Shown: positions 24,801 through 33,318 of the stretch, in pieces
How the letters are laid out: each line of letters opens with the position of its first letter
Numbering within the stretch: position 1 is the first letter of the stretch
Assembly (NCBI GenBank): GCA_961205875.1
Contig: OY540812.1
Coordinates: 19,840,001 to 19,904,000 of the forward strand
Direction of reading: 5' to 3'
Source: Sialis fuliginosa
Taxonomy: Eukaryota; Arthropoda; Insecta; Megaloptera; Sialidae
DNA length: 64,000 nucleotides
Program-made: the position numbers and the translations under genes
The notes under the pieces: model-generated
Seen by the model: the letters and a program-made list of their open reading frames with translations, nothing else
What the model was told of the DNA's origin: nothing
Databases searched by the model: none

Positions 24801-26896
24801 AATATTTGTATATAAATTTTATCTCTAATTATACTAAAATATTTAGGCTATTCGGCAAGCGGAAGATCGTGTGGCTGAAGTAAAACGAAAAGCAGAAGAA
24901 GCTGTACAGGATGTTAAAAAACAAGCCGTCATTGAACTTCAAAAAGCTGTACAGTTAGCCGAATCAAAAGCTTGTGAACTTGTTGCTACGGAACGAGCAA
25001 AAATAGAGAAAATGCTGATAGGTCCGGATTTTTAAAATTAAAATTAAAATTATTATTTAAATGATTTTTAATTTCAGATGCCCGAAAACATCCCAACGAG
25101 GAGTTATTAGTTAAAGCACAGCACATAGATGGAAACGACAACAGTCAATCACCACCAATTCAAACACAACCTGCCACTTCTAGTCAAAATGTAAGTAAGA
25201 TTTTAAAACTAACAAAGATGCGAATATAATATAATTTTCCATCGAGAGGGGTGGCGGCTAAATGATTTTGATATGTTAAAAATGTTTTTATTTATATTTT
25301 ATATTAAATTAATAATTAATCTTTTACTTACGGGATAGGGGAGGTTCATTGTCCCCACGTAACCCCTTCGATCCACTGACACATACGACTGACAATGAGT
25401 AAAATCACATCATTCCACAGATAGTATATTGATAACTAGCTCTTGTTTGACCGAATTCCTTGTCAGAAATAAAAACAGAAAATTATAAAATTAAAATTTT
25501 GTAATGAGTAATGGTATTCTAATTTGTATTTATTTTAATTTTTTAATGTATATATTTTATTTATTTTAAGAATTTTTTATGATTAGATAGTAGATAGTCC
25601 CGTAAATTATAATTCCCAAATATCAATTATTTTATATTTGTTAGTTTTTTATTTTGAACTAATTGTGAAAGTATTTGAAGGTAGGTTCGTTATTTAACAT
25701 ACCTATTTAAAAAATCGAATCATATGACTTAACTGCTGATCATTCACAATTAATAAAAACTTGTTATTTGGAATGAACTATACCTATGACAAAAGAATGA
25801 ATATTGGGAAAAACAATATACCTATATTCATTGTTGAGCATTGTTTAAAGTTTAAGGAAGGTACTACGAAAAATATATTCTAATGTTTTTTATTGAGTTA
25901 TATTTTGACCCCACACTGTTTTCGAATTTGATTTCTTATTTTTTAAAAAATGTTTAAACAAATTTGAATAATAAACCATCGTTTTTTCATAAAATATCTT
26001 GTACTCTATCTTCCTCTAAAATGCACCCTTAATTCTTCAAAATAAATATACTTTTTGAAAATCATATAAAAACCAATATACCCACCAAAAAAAGACATAT
26101 TTAAGGATTCAAACCCCGTTTTAATTTTTGATAAATCTCTAAAAACAAAAAAAATAGAGCAATTTTTGTAAAAAACGTCATTTTTCCAAATTTTTTATTT
26201 TTTTTATTTTTAAACATATTCAAAATAAAAATTTCAAGTTAATTTCTGCACACATTTAAAAAGAAAGTTTTGAAATGCACTTCCAATTTTTCTTGATCCA
26301 TTTGGAGGATTCTGGAAATTTCTGCCGCCCTTCAAAGTCGCTGGGGTCTAATTGACCCCCTGCTATTATTACGTCATTCTCGGGAGGTGCTATTATAGAG
26401 GGTTAACTTTTGAATCACCTTTATCAATTGTATTCAAAAAATGATTTACTACGTCAAGATTTACTCCGACTTTTTATAAGTTTCCGTTATATGTATAAAA
26501 ACATTTATTTCGCAGTCATGTTGGAACTGCGGAAGAAAAGCAAACGAAACATGCAGCGGTTGCAATGTGGCACGTTATTGTGGTTCTTTCTGTCAACACA
26601 AGGACTGGGAAAATCACCATTCAGTATGCTGCCAGCAGCAGACGACCAACAAACCGGTATCTATGGTAACCGTGAACGCTAACAAACAGCAGACCGTCGG
26701 CAACCCGGGTCTCAAACCGAACGCTGGCGGCCCCATCTCGCGGGATGGCGGTAAAACACCTCAGCAGCAGCAACAGCGCAATGCCGATAACTCTAGTAGG
26801 ACGAGTACGCCAGTCTCAAGCACGGCGATAGGCAACAGTAACGCCGCGTCGCGGAGAACGGACAGAGATACGTCTGGTGGGTTGCTTGCGAAATGA
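12539..26896 (+). CDS. nvy: nervy / MTG8 (ETO, RUNX1T1) family transcriptional co-repressor, eight exons, 5' end not identified
   Basis: Join of 12539-12877, 14153-14325, 14392-14538, 21048-21178, 24228-24783, 24847-25021, 25078-25190 and 26516-26896. All exon phases agree, giving 670 codons plus a partial first codon. Domain order matches the MTG/ETO family. A Ser/Pro-rich N-terminal part (1-112) comes first. NHR1/TAFH (about 134-235) contains RQLAKVKRF and [14 protein letters not shown] Gln/Asn/His-rich linker with SPPSKRQM follows, then NHR2 (about 390-419, [14 protein letters not shown]), which tetramerises in relatives. NHR3 (about 449-506) and a MYND finger (546-582) end the conserved part, with ligands C546, C549, C557, C560, C566, C570, H578 and C582. 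The family acts as nuclear adaptors linking DNA-bound factors to N-CoR/SMRT, Sin3 and HDACs; in Drosophila nervy acts in neurons. The first exon ends in phase 1 and must lie upstream, so the start codon is unknown. The gene converges on PEPCK. Confidence 0.93.
13060..13413. mobile_element. hAT-like MITE with GTCTCG subterminal array, copy 1
   Basis: Flanked by atcaaaat at 13052-13059 and 13414-13421. Right end gtacagcacta; interior has many copies of gtctcg/gtctcgtctcgg near both ends and an AT-rich centre. Lies in nervy intron A-B. Related elements at 51775 and 53634. Confidence 0.6.
13478..13614. mobile_element. Small hAT-like MITE
   Basis: Ends AGGGCTGTAACTACCGTC and CTAGTTACGGTCCTG are inverted, with flanking tacttc on both sides (13472-13477, 13615-13620). 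The interior is GC-rich (gcagtgctccgctgctccc, cttgctgccccgag) against AT-rich surroundings. Confidence 0.5.
14153..14325 (+). CDS. nvy: nervy exon B (first half of NHR1/TAFH)
   Basis: Acceptor at 14151-14152 and donor gtaagt at 14326. Residues 113-170. [17 protein letters not shown] followed by [10 protein letters not shown] is the start of the TAFH domain and lines up with the human RUNX1T1 segment beginning RQLSKLKRF. Confidence 0.92.
14392..14538 (+). CDS. nvy: nervy exon C (second half of NHR1/TAFH)
   Basis: Exactly 49 codons (residues 171-219) between acceptor ttacag and donor gtaaaa. Intron B-C is only 66 bp. The segment [12 protein letters not shown] then [17 protein letters not shown] is the most conserved part of the NHR1 domain, which contacts E-proteins and other partners in vertebrate homologues. 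Confidence 0.93.
15254..15381. mobile_element. pogo/mariner-like MITE, 128 bp, TA duplication
   Basis: Ends CAATGGAAGCTCGTTAATACG and CGTACTAACGAGGTTCCACTG are inverted with TA on each side. The CAGTGGAACCTCGTTA type of end is usual in pogo-like MITEs. Intronic in nervy. Single related ends occur near 16785 and 62790. Confidence 0.6.
15950..16132. mobile_element. hAT-like MITE with AACCGG-type array, short copy
   Basis: 183 bp, TAGGGTTTATAC..CAATAACCCCTA, flanked by perfect gttaatat at 15942-15949 and 16133-16140. The interior repeats aaaaccg/cggtttt. Related to the 1.1-kb element at 56966. Confidence 0.7.
16383..16655. mobile_element. Short retroposon family P, copy 2 (inverted, with internal duplication), 13-bp duplication
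   Basis: Flanked by aattaatattttt at 16370-16382 and 16656-16668. The left unit is antisense, followed by a partial and then a full unit in the other orientation. The block ctgaagatgtc(c/t)actgca occurs twice in tandem on the right. It contains CTGAAGA (16570-16576) and GAAA (16597-16600). Confidence 0.65.
17890..18217. mobile_element. Helitron-like remnant, 3' part
   Basis: gtgaaccgtgtgttgtgggcatgttgg at the left and acccgggtaacactgggt then CTAGT at 18213-18217 match the 3' portion of the element at 52107-52842. The terminal hairpin followed by CTRRT is typical of Helitrons. Interrupted by family P copy 3. Confidence 0.55.
17954..18087. mobile_element. Short retroposon family P, copy 3 (single unit), 10-bp duplication
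   Basis: 134-bp unit flanked by tggatttcat at 17944-17953 and 18088-18097, inserted into a Helitron-like remnant. The variable-length duplication across copies (9, 10, 13 bp) argues for target-primed insertion rather than a DNA transposase. The core, read on the minus strand, is ctgaagatgtcc..gtgtgacgaaacgtt. Confidence 0.65.
18818..19174. mobile_element. hAT-like MITE
   Basis: Starts CAGTGGTGGGGAACC and ends GGTTCCCCATCCCTGG as clear inverted repeats with ggcc-rich subterminal DNA. Flanks gcctggac / ccctggac agree at 7 of 8 bases. Intronic in nervy. Confidence 0.7.
21048..21178 (+). CDS. nvy: nervy exon D (end of NHR1 region)
   Basis: Acceptor gtttcag and donor gtaaag; residues 220-262 plus two bases. 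[14 protein letters not shown] corresponds to the QYLAQHEQLLLD motif after NHR1 in vertebrate MTG proteins. It is followed by a short Ser/Pro stretch and a basic HKRR cluster. It is separated from exon C by a 6.5-kb intron. Confidence 0.85.
21300..21446 (+). other. 48-codon open frame in the intronic CpG island
   Basis: ATG at 21300, TGA at 21444. The product is Gly/Asp/Ser-rich ([16 protein letters not shown] and so on), with a composition quite unlike the AT-rich shadow frames around it. I recognise no family. None of the GT donors I checked inside it leaves the phase 2 needed to splice to nervy exon E, so it is not obviously an alternative first exon. It may be chance openness in GC-rich DNA. 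Confidence 0.15.
21331..21560. promoter_or_regulatory. CpG-rich island 150 bp after nervy exon D
   Basis: A compact GC-rich block in intron D-E, containing repeated gcggcggg/cgcgcgc strings and the inverted CGCCA-TCTGG-TGGCG at 21491-21505. That string resembles a CTCF-type insulator core (11 of 14 positions of CCASYAGRKGGCRS from 21493). Possible internal promoter or insulator. No further evidence. Confidence 0.25.
22123..22863. mobile_element. Tc1/mariner-like inverted-repeat element with three arms
   Basis: Termini CAGGGTGCGCCAAAAGTATGG and its complement, flanked by TA (22121-22122, 22864-22865). One forward arm (22123-about 22340) is followed by two tandem reverse arms (about 22365-22548 and 22630-22863) separated by unrelated sequence. 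The middle arm lacks the terminus. No transposase. Intronic in nervy. Confidence 0.7.
23040..23310. promoter_or_regulatory. Second GC-rich patch in the nervy intron before exon E
   Basis: About 270 bp of clearly higher GC (cggcctgcgacgacgtctcg, cgcccccgcccaccgcgtc) about 0.9 kb upstream of exon E. It contains a 73-codon plus-strand open frame (23103-23324) without recognisable similarity. Candidate alternative promoter or regulatory exon for a short isoform starting at NHR2. Confidence 0.2.
24228..24783 (+). CDS. nvy: nervy exon E (linker and NHR2 oligomerisation helix)
   Basis: Acceptor attttag and donor gtttgt; phase 2 in, phase 0 out; residues 263-448. A Gln/Asn/His-rich linker ([14 protein letters not shown]) leads into [20 protein letters not shown] (about 390-409), the amphipathic NHR2 helix, then [20 protein letters not shown]. 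The open frame extends upstream to 24037 into the intron, but that part has no family similarity and I exclude it. Confidence 0.92.
24847..25021 (+). CDS. nvy: nervy exon F (NHR3 coiled coil)
   Basis: Intron E-F is 63 bp. Residues 449-506 form a charged helix rich in A, E and K ([20 protein letters not shown]), matching NHR3, and end in [11 protein letters not shown]. The donor is gtccgg, a poor match to GTRAGT, followed by a 56-bp intron. The downstream exon is open only in the frame this junction gives, which supports the junction. Confidence 0.85.
25078..25190 (+). CDS. nvy: nervy exon G (NHR3-MYND linker)
   Basis: Acceptor atttcag and donor gtaagt. It completes codon 507 and adds 37 codons (508-544). 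Of the three frames only the chosen one is free of stops. The start ([14 protein letters not shown]) continues the NHR3 helix, and the rest is a polar linker running directly to the MYND exon. Confidence 0.82.
25191..26515 (+). other. nervy intron G-H (1.3 kb)
   Basis: AT-rich, no repeat ends, no RNA gene and no coding similarity seen. The stretch tcgctggggtctaattgaccccctgc near 26338 forms a short imperfect hairpin of no clear meaning. Confidence 0.5.
26516..26896 (+). CDS. nvy: nervy exon H (MYND zinc finger and C-terminal tail, stop at 26894-26896)
   Basis: Acceptor ttcgcag. The exon opens directly on [16 protein letters not shown] and contains the whole MYND finger (residues 546-582) with all eight zinc ligands, including [14 protein letters not shown]. 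In homologues this finger binds the PPLXP motif of N-CoR/SMRT. The remaining 88 residues are a Gln/Asn/Ser-rich tail with a short poly-Q run. The exon is markedly richer in GC than its flanks. It ends AK-stop. Confidence 0.95.
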   Translation, partial: SCWNCGRKANETCSGCNVARYCGSFCQHKDWENHHSVCCQQQTTNKPVSMVTVNANKQQTVGNPGLKPNAGGPISRDGGKTPQQQQQRNADNSSRTSTPVSSTAIGNSNAASRRTDRDTSGGLLAK

Positions 26897-27380
26897 CGAA
26901 GCTCTAAGTTGTTGAGGAGCTGTTCTAGTAAATTGTATAGAAAATGATAGCAGTATTATTGTCACATTATCTACTGTGCGTACGATCTAACGCACGTCGA
27001 AGTATGCTATGCGTATTTATATCAGTTTCAAACTAACTTTTCTTTCTTTCTCCAAGAAAGATGTTATTTTTATTGTATAATTTCAATTGGAAATCCAAAT
27101 TCTTCAACTACATATACATACATTGATATGCATACATACTTTGATTAATTGTTTTTATTTAAATGTTATGTATCTATTTCCATATTTTATTAAACAGTTG
27201 TATTCTACTATTATTAAATATATTTTATACATACATATAAACGTATTCTCCAATTTTGTAATACGTGAGTTGTTAATTTAAAACAAGGTAGTAAATATAT
27301 TAACCACCTTATTGCCAACCTTACAAAATATACATTTATTCAATACTTCCCATCACTATACTTTTTTTAATTTCTATCAA

Positions 27381-27386
27381 AATAAA
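27381..27386 (+). terminator. Candidate nervy polyadenylation signal
   Basis: First AATAAA in a plausible position, 485 bp after the nervy stop. Other A-rich variants follow up to 28 kb, so the true 3' end is not fixed by sequence alone. Confidence 0.3.
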
Positions 27387-27928
27387 GTACTGAAAGTACG
27401 TATGTATATTCTATGTATTTCTGTAAGAACCGGAAGTTGTAATACATTTTACTAAACATATACAAAATACACAAAACGGAAATCTGTAAATTTATTTATT
27501 ACCTCTATTATTTATTCTAATGATTACATCGTAAATATGGATGTGTGTAAATGGAGAATACATTTATTTTGTCCCTATTTATTAGTTATGTGAGTTTTAT
27601 ACAGGGATAATAATAGTCAATTGGCATGTACAAATTGTATTAACGTTTATTAGTCAAATAGAACCTTATTATTTTAAATGTATGAGTACCTACATCGAAA
27701 CCTATTGATAACTAAAACGTATATAGTTATTATTTTATGTACACACATAACACAACAATTGTATCAGTACAAATATATTTAATTGATTTAATTTTTACCA
27801 ATAATGGCCTGGCGTAACTTTAATTTTTAATTTAAAAAATGTATTAAAAACAGAAAAATATTTTTGTTTTCTTTAAAAATACAAAATGTTAATAAAAAGT
27901 TATTGTTTACTACCAGATTATCAGAACG

Positions 27929-28136
27929 CAGTATCGGATTGAGGCGTGGCGAGGGGGTGGGTTCGCCCCGGCCACTGATGGCATGGTAAAGAGCAAAATA
28001 AAGGTCGTAAGGTATTGCTGTGGTAAAATTTATCTTTTAAGACAAAAACATTTCTAAATTTTTCATAATGCGTCACTAGGAGGGCCCCATAACTAACATT
28101 CCGCCACGGGCCTCAACTTTCCGTAGTCCGTCACTG
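27929..28136. mobile_element. Small hAT-like MITE, 208 bp
   Basis: CAGTATCGGATTGAGGCG at the left and CCGTAGTCCGTCACTG at the right are inverted. Flanks tcagaacg (27921-27928) and ccagaacg (28137-28144) match 7 of 8. The right-end string is also found at 56920-56938 (ccttagtccgccactg), and a possible left end at 63893 (agtggactaatggggg). Confidence 0.6.
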
Positions 28137-29306
28137 CCAGAACGGGCATTGTTGTAAAAATGTCCCCATTTAAGATAAAAAAATATTTATTCTGATACAG
28201 TTAATTAATTATATTATTTGTTATCCAGTAGTATTATATAATTCATTGTACCTACATAAGTATACCAAAGATTGTAAATGTTACGTAATCGGTGTTTGAA
28301 AATATTATTATTATTATTTATTTATAAACATGGTGTAGTTAAATGAATTATTTTGCACGTAAGAATAAAATGTTATTTATTTATTTTAAACAATCGAATC
28401 AACTATTATATAAATGTAGAGAAATATTCAGTGATTATAAAAATTAAGTGCAAATTAAATAAATATTGTTACATAACTATACATTTTGTTTTTATTACCA
28501 ATTTTCAGTTGTACTTGGTAAGTACTTTTAATATGTTTTATATTTATAGGTTTTTTTTTATATTTTCGACGATATGTAATTTTAGTATACACTTCTGTCA
28601 TTAATAGATATTTTGAAATGACGTAATATATTGATGTATATACAGAGTTACTAAAAATAGAAAGAATCCATTATCAAAATTAAAAATATATAGGATAAAA
28701 ATAAAATATCAAAAATTATTTTTATATTTTTATTAAAATAGGAATGTAGTTTTTATAATATATATGTATAATAGTTCTTATACATATTACATTATTTTTT
28801 ACAATTGTAAGTCAGTTTTTAAATAAATATAAAATACTTTGACATCTTAGTAAGCTGCGTTATTTTAAATAATACAAGAAAAGAGAAAAACGTCAATAAC
28901 ATCACAATACAATAGGATAAAAATGTAAATTTCAATTAAAAAATTACATAAAAAATATTAAATTAAAAATAATTTTTTTTAAATATTCGAGAGATTCAAT
29001 TTTTGTTAATTTTGGCACAAATTATATTTAAGATAATAAGTATTTAAAAAATAATTTAATGTAAATATTCAATAGAGGCAAAACAATTAAAATTAAGAGC
29101 AAATTAATTTACCTCTAAATAGACAAATAAAAAAAATGAATTTATACCAATTTACAATGAAATGATTCCTAAATTATTTAATTTAAAATACATCATTTTA
29201 TATCTCTACTAATGTCGATTTTCTTTAAAAAAAAATAAACTTAATACAATTTCTATAAAATAGTGCAAGATAGAAAATGATGCCATATATCTTAATGAAA
29301 AATAAC

Positions 29307-29762
29307 CTACATCTCTGCTATTCTCATTTTCAATTGGTTCAATTGTTTTGTAACTTCAACAGGTAAATCTGATCCTACTTGCTCATCGAAATACTTCTCA
29401 ATTTCTTGTACTTCTTTCATCCAGAAACTCTTTGGTAGCGAGTATAATTCAGTTGTATTAACGTTGTTTAAACCATCTAAATTCAGTCCTTTCTCTGATG
29501 GAATGTAACCTATTGGTGTTTTTGTCGCGCATTTATCATCTCCTTCGACGCGTTTTAAGACCCAGTCAAGAACCCTGGAATTTTCACCGAAACCTGGCCA
29601 TAAGAATTTTCCGTTGCTGTCTTTTCTAAACCAATTTACGTGGAAGATTTTAGGTAATTTGTTGGATTTTTGCTTCATGCTTAGCCAATGATCTAAGTAA
29701 TTGCCAAAGTTGTAACCAAAGAATGGCCTCATGGCGAAGGGATCGTGCATTATCACTTTACC
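29307..29762 (-). CDS. Pepck: PEPCK exon 8 (C-terminus and stop)
   Basis: Residues 495-645. [18 protein letters not shown] lines the nucleotide pocket, followed by [21 protein letters not shown] and [17 protein letters not shown] stop at 29309-29307. The open frame extends a few codons upstream into the intron, but acceptor tttacag at 29763-29764 fixes the boundary. Confidence 0.97.
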   Translation of the reverse strand, partial: GKVIMHDPFAMRPFFGYNFGNYLDHWLSMKQKSNKLPKIFHVNWFRKDSNGKFLWPGFGENSRVLDWVLKRVEGDDKCATKTPIGYIPSEKGLNLDGLNNVNTTELYSLPKSFWMKEVQEIEKYFDEQVGSDLPVEVTKQLNQLKMRIAEM

Positions 29763-32700
29763 CTGTAAAACAAAAAGTATATTAAATATATTTATCTCCA
29801 AAACATTTCATATCGTTTCGTATAGTACAAAGTGATTTACGATATATCTAACAGAAGAAAATATTTACCTTGAATTCTGCTGCAGCTGTAGCTTCGCTTC
29901 TCATTGAAGCACCAATGAAAACTCCATGATTCCAATCGAACGCTTCATAGACTAGAGGAACTCCTTCGGGTCTTCTACCGCCGAACAGGATAGCATCTAT
30001 CACAACACCTTCAGGATCTTCCCACGCGGGGTCAATGATTGGACATTGGTTGGCAGGAGCGCAGAATCTGGAATTGGGATGAGCTGCAACTCCTTTGGTT
30101 TCTCCTTTAACGTATTTCTGTCCTTTCCAATCGACCATTTCTGTGCCATCTGGTACTTCTTTTTCTAATCCTTCCCAATACACTCCCCCATCAGATGTTT
30201 TAGCAACATTAGTAAAGACTGTATTCTCGAAAATGGTTTTCATTGCATTAGGATTTGTTTCGTTTGATGTTCCTGAAATAAAATGTTTTAATTTAATTTA
30301 TTTTCTTGTATCAATTAAATTTTAAAATAATTACTAAAATCGATATTTACCTGGAGCAACTCCGAAGAATCCATTTTCTGGATTGATAGCACGAAGTTTT
30401 CCGTCTTTGTCAAATCTCATCCATGCGATATCATCTCCTACACATTCAATTTTGTATCCAGGTAATGTTGGGTTCATCATTGCCAAGTTGGTCTTTCCAC
30501 AAGCGCTTGGGAATGCAGCCGCGATGTAACGTTTATGTCCTTGAGGATTGGTGATGCCCAAAATCTAAAATCAAATTAAAATGTTATAAAAAACGTCCTA
30601 TTATACTTAAGAATACTTGTTTATAAATAAAAGTCGAAAATATTTACCAGCATATGTTCGGCGAGCCATCCTTCCCGTTTTGCGATAGTAGAACCTATTC
30701 TCAATGCGAAACATTTTTTTCCCAGCAAACTGTTTCCACCGTAACCGCTTCCGTATGAAATAATTTCACTGTTCTTTGGTCTGTGGAAGAAAACGTAAAA
30801 TTATTATTTACTAAAATAAGATATTTTAGATTCTATTAAGAAGCAATTAAAATGCTATTACATTATTCTCGATCAATCAAAAGAAATTAGTTGGTAATAC
30901 ATAAGGTTTCTTTTTAATCAATTATATTTGCACATGTTCTACATATTATTACTTATTTTCTTTTATCTACTACAGTATTTTGTTTTGACAAAAACAAATT
31001 ATCGATTATTGGTTTTGTTGTTAATTAGTTTGGTAGTATTGACTTTTATTGTATATTTATACTCACTTTTGTAAGATGATTGTCCTTTCTGGATCGCAAG
31101 GCCAGTTGGGGTATTCCTTAATGCCCTGTGCTGGAGTTCCTACAGAATGTAGACAGCGGACGAATTGCGAATCATCTTCCTTAAGTTTGTCTAAAACTGA
31201 TTTTCCCATACGTGTCATAATACGCATGGAAGCCACGACGTAAGCAGAATCAGTTAACTCAACACCGATTTTCGCCAAAGGACTTCCAACTGGACCCATG
31301 GAGTATGGAATAACGTACATTGTGCGACCTGTTAACAATTAAAAGAAATTTAATTTTTGTTTCTAATAATATTTCTTAAAGAAAATTAAAAACGATAAAA
31401 AATGTAATTACCTTTCATAGCATTGGGAAAACGTTCACCAACTGCCTTCTCTAGTTCTTCGGGAGATATCCAGTTTCCAAGAGTTCCTTTAACTCCGGCT
31501 TTGGTATGAGGGACAGTTTCATAACGTTGATCTGTGCAAATGAAAGTTCTCGATTCGACGCGAGCAACATCAGCAGGATTAGTTCTTGCCAAGAAGCTAA
31601 AGAATTAAAAATTATTATTATTTATCTTCCAATTTATCATTTTCATGTAGATTTTAATGATTTTCTTGGCGGTAATATTAACCAGGTCAAACTTATAAAA
31701 CTTACCAGTTCTTATACTTGGGGAGACTTTCGACGGTTCCCGATTCCATCAACTCTTTTATCAGCACATTGTACTCGGCTTCGGACCCGTCGCAAACGTG
31801 GATCTTGTCTGGCTTACAAGTAGCCGCTGAGGTCTCGACAAACTCACGCACGCGGCTCGGCAACACTGATAGTGTGGTGAGACCACGGGATGTTAAAGGA
31901 GCTGAGAACAGTCCGTTCGCTAATTGACGTTTAGCGAATCGTCCTACCTCGCGAGTACATCTGAAAAAAAGAAAGATACATTAATATTTTGAACCAAGAA
32001 CATTATTTTAACAATAGGTATTTATTAACTATTTCATCTAAATTCTAGGAAGAAATTGCACACTTTTGGATCGGGAAAAATATATTAAATACATTAGTAT
32101 TTAATATTTACATGACAGCAAATATCTGTATGTAACTGAAATACCTTTGATTTCCTATTGACTTTTTAAAATAACAAAATATTTTCTTAGATATTTATAC
32201 AATTATTTAATATTATTGTAAAAAAGTAAATTATATCAAATATGCACATGATTATTTACTGAATGATATGAATTCAAAAACAAATATTGAAGTAAATATT
32301 ACAAAACTTTATATAGTAAATTCGGACGAGCCCTACTGAATTCTCCATAATCATAATATTATCGCTTTACAAATATTTGAAATAAGAACAATAATACACT
32401 AAAATTTTGTAACTATCCAGAATCTTGTAATTTTCCATAAATACCTGTAAGAAGCAACCCTTAAAAGGCCGGCAATAACACAGGTAAAAAATAGATTTTG
32501 TGTACAAATATTGGGTATATTGTAACACTCAAACTAGATCTTTAAAAGATAATTAGAAATACCCATTTATTACTTTAAAAAATATGCTAATATCATTTTA
32601 TTTTTATAAAACAAATATGTTTTTATTAAAGTTAAATCGAATATTTTATTGTATTGAAAATTAAAGTAACGTCAAAATTTTTTTTTTAATTAAAAATATA

Positions 32701-32823
32701 ACATTTAAGTTTTTAAATAATTCGGATCGATATAATGTACATTTAAATACCGAAACTAAAGTTAATTTAATTAAATTAAAAAACAATAACTTACTCAGAG
32801 TATTCTTTTCCAACGTCAGGCAT
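29307..32823 (-). CDS. Pepck: Phosphoenolpyruvate carboxykinase [GTP], eight exons, complete
   Basis: Complement join, 5' to 3': 32823-32795, 31960-31706, 31596-31412, 31328-31067, 30780-30648, 30564-30351, 30272-29869, 29762-29307. Total 1938 nt, giving 645 aa and a TAG stop. It catalyses oxaloacetate + GTP to phosphoenolpyruvate + GDP + CO2, the committing step of gluconeogenesis and glyceroneogenesis. Visible signatures: the P-loop FPSACGKTN (306-314) with the reactive cysteine C310; Y257, K266, H286 and D332/D333, equivalent to Y235, Mn-ligands K244/H264 and D310/D311 of the rat enzyme; [34 protein letters not shown]. Numbering is offset by 22 from cytosolic mammalian PEPCK, so there is an N-terminal extension of about 22 residues. 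ATG at 32823-32821 is the only start that joins in frame. No catalytic residue is missing. Subcellular location is not decided. Confidence 0.97.
29869..30272 (-). CDS. Pepck: PEPCK exon 7
   Basis: Residues 360-494. [36 protein letters not shown] and [17 protein letters not shown] are conserved blocks, with the flexible lid region following near [14 protein letters not shown]. Confidence 0.97.
30351..30564 (-). CDS. Pepck: PEPCK exon 6 (P-loop)
   Basis: Residues 289-360. [18 protein letters not shown] is the GTP-binding P-loop and family signature, with C310. [12 protein letters not shown] carries the metal-binding aspartates 332 and 333. [13 protein letters not shown] follows. Confidence 0.97.
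30648..30780 (-). CDS. Pepck: PEPCK exon 5
   Basis: Residues 244-288. [18 protein letters not shown] contains Y257 (oxaloacetate/PEP contact) and the manganese ligand K266. [10 protein letters not shown] contains the manganese ligand H286. Confidence 0.96.
31067..31328 (-). CDS. Pepck: PEPCK exon 4
   Basis: Residues 157-244. [20 protein letters not shown] and [19 protein letters not shown] are near-invariant across GTP-PEPCKs. Donor gtgagt at 31066. Confidence 0.97.
31412..31596 (-). CDS. Pepck: PEPCK exon 3
   Basis: Residues 95-157. [19 protein letters not shown] carries the substrate-binding arginine (R107, equivalent to R87 of the rat enzyme), followed by the [19 protein letters not shown] region. 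Introns either side are 109 and 83 bp. Confidence 0.96.
31706..31960 (-). CDS. Pepck: PEPCK exon 2
   Basis: Residues 10-95. Acceptor tttcag and donor gtaagt. It opens with a basic, Ser/Leu-rich stretch ([20 protein letters not shown]) with no counterpart in cytosolic mammalian PEPCK. It then enters the conserved fold at [26 protein letters not shown]. Confidence 0.95.
31961..32794 (-). other. PEPCK intron 1
   Basis: AT-rich 834-bp intron. No alternative first exon with matching phase was recognised and no repeat seen. Confidence 0.6.
32795..32823 (-). CDS. Pepck: PEPCK exon 1 (start codon, first 10 residues)
   Basis: ATG at 32823-32821 followed by the codons for MPDVGKEYS and two bases of the next, then donor gtaagt at 32794. 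Too short to be found as an open frame; identified from phase and donor. The joined residue is E10. Intron 1 (31961-32794, 834 bp) is the longest of the gene. Confidence 0.8.
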
Positions 32824-33205
32824 GTTGAAGTATTTTATTTAGAAAATAAAGCGAAGAAAAAAGTAAAATATAGTAAAATAATATTTATTTAAAAATAAAG
32901 CTTTGTACCACAATATCACGATAAACAGAAACTTCTGTTTATTTTTTAAAGCTGCTCAGTAACTATTAATTAATTATAATAGTTAATGTATTTTTGTGAT
33001 AAAAATTAAGTATAACTTTTGTGGTACATTAAAATTAGCCCGTTTACTAATTTGAAATGAATTTTAAAAAATAACTAAACACAAGTTGAAACTAATTTAT
33101 AAGAACATTCGAAAACGTTAGAGATAGATCGAAGAAAAATTTTGGTAGAATAGATAAGTTATTAAAACTGACTTATAATGTGAATGAATACGGGAAAATA
33201 CTCCC

Positions 33206-33213
33206 TTTATATA
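33206..33213 (-). promoter_or_regulatory. TATA box of PEPCK
   Basis: Reads TATATAAA then GGG on the minus strand, 383 bp before the ATG. It implies transcription starting near 33175-33185 and a 5' UTR of roughly 350 nt. It is one of the cleanest TATA boxes near a gene here, though AT-rich DNA gives chance matches. Confidence 0.55.
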
Positions 33214-33310
33214 TATTTGTATTGTTGTGTTGGTTTAACCAAAGTAAAAGAAGTGGGGAAAGTTAGACAGAGATAAAATGTATCGGTCGACGCGGTCGAC
33301 ATTCCACTTA

Positions 33311-33318
33311 TGACGTCA
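33311..33318. promoter_or_regulatory. Full palindromic cAMP-response element upstream of PEPCK
   Basis: TGACGTCA, a perfect CREB/ATF site, about 100 bp upstream of the TATA box. Just downstream, 33284-33300 holds two copies of CGGTCGAC separated by one G. Mammalian PCK1 has a CRE in a comparable place near -90, and fasting/cAMP control of PEPCK is well known. Function here is inferred. Confidence 0.5.

Larger units (their letters stand above)
26897..29306. other. Convergent gap between nervy and PEPCK
   Basis: Contains the 3' untranslated regions of both genes and one small hAT-like MITE (27929). The rest is AT-rich without coding similarity. A TTTATT (minus-strand AATAAA) at 28729-28734 is a possible PEPCK polyadenylation signal. 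Confidence 0.5.

Noticed and set aside
30095-30325. Plus-strand open frames across PEPCK (30095-30325, 31049-31243, 31506-31927)
   Set aside because: They are antisense shadows of well-supported PEPCK exons.
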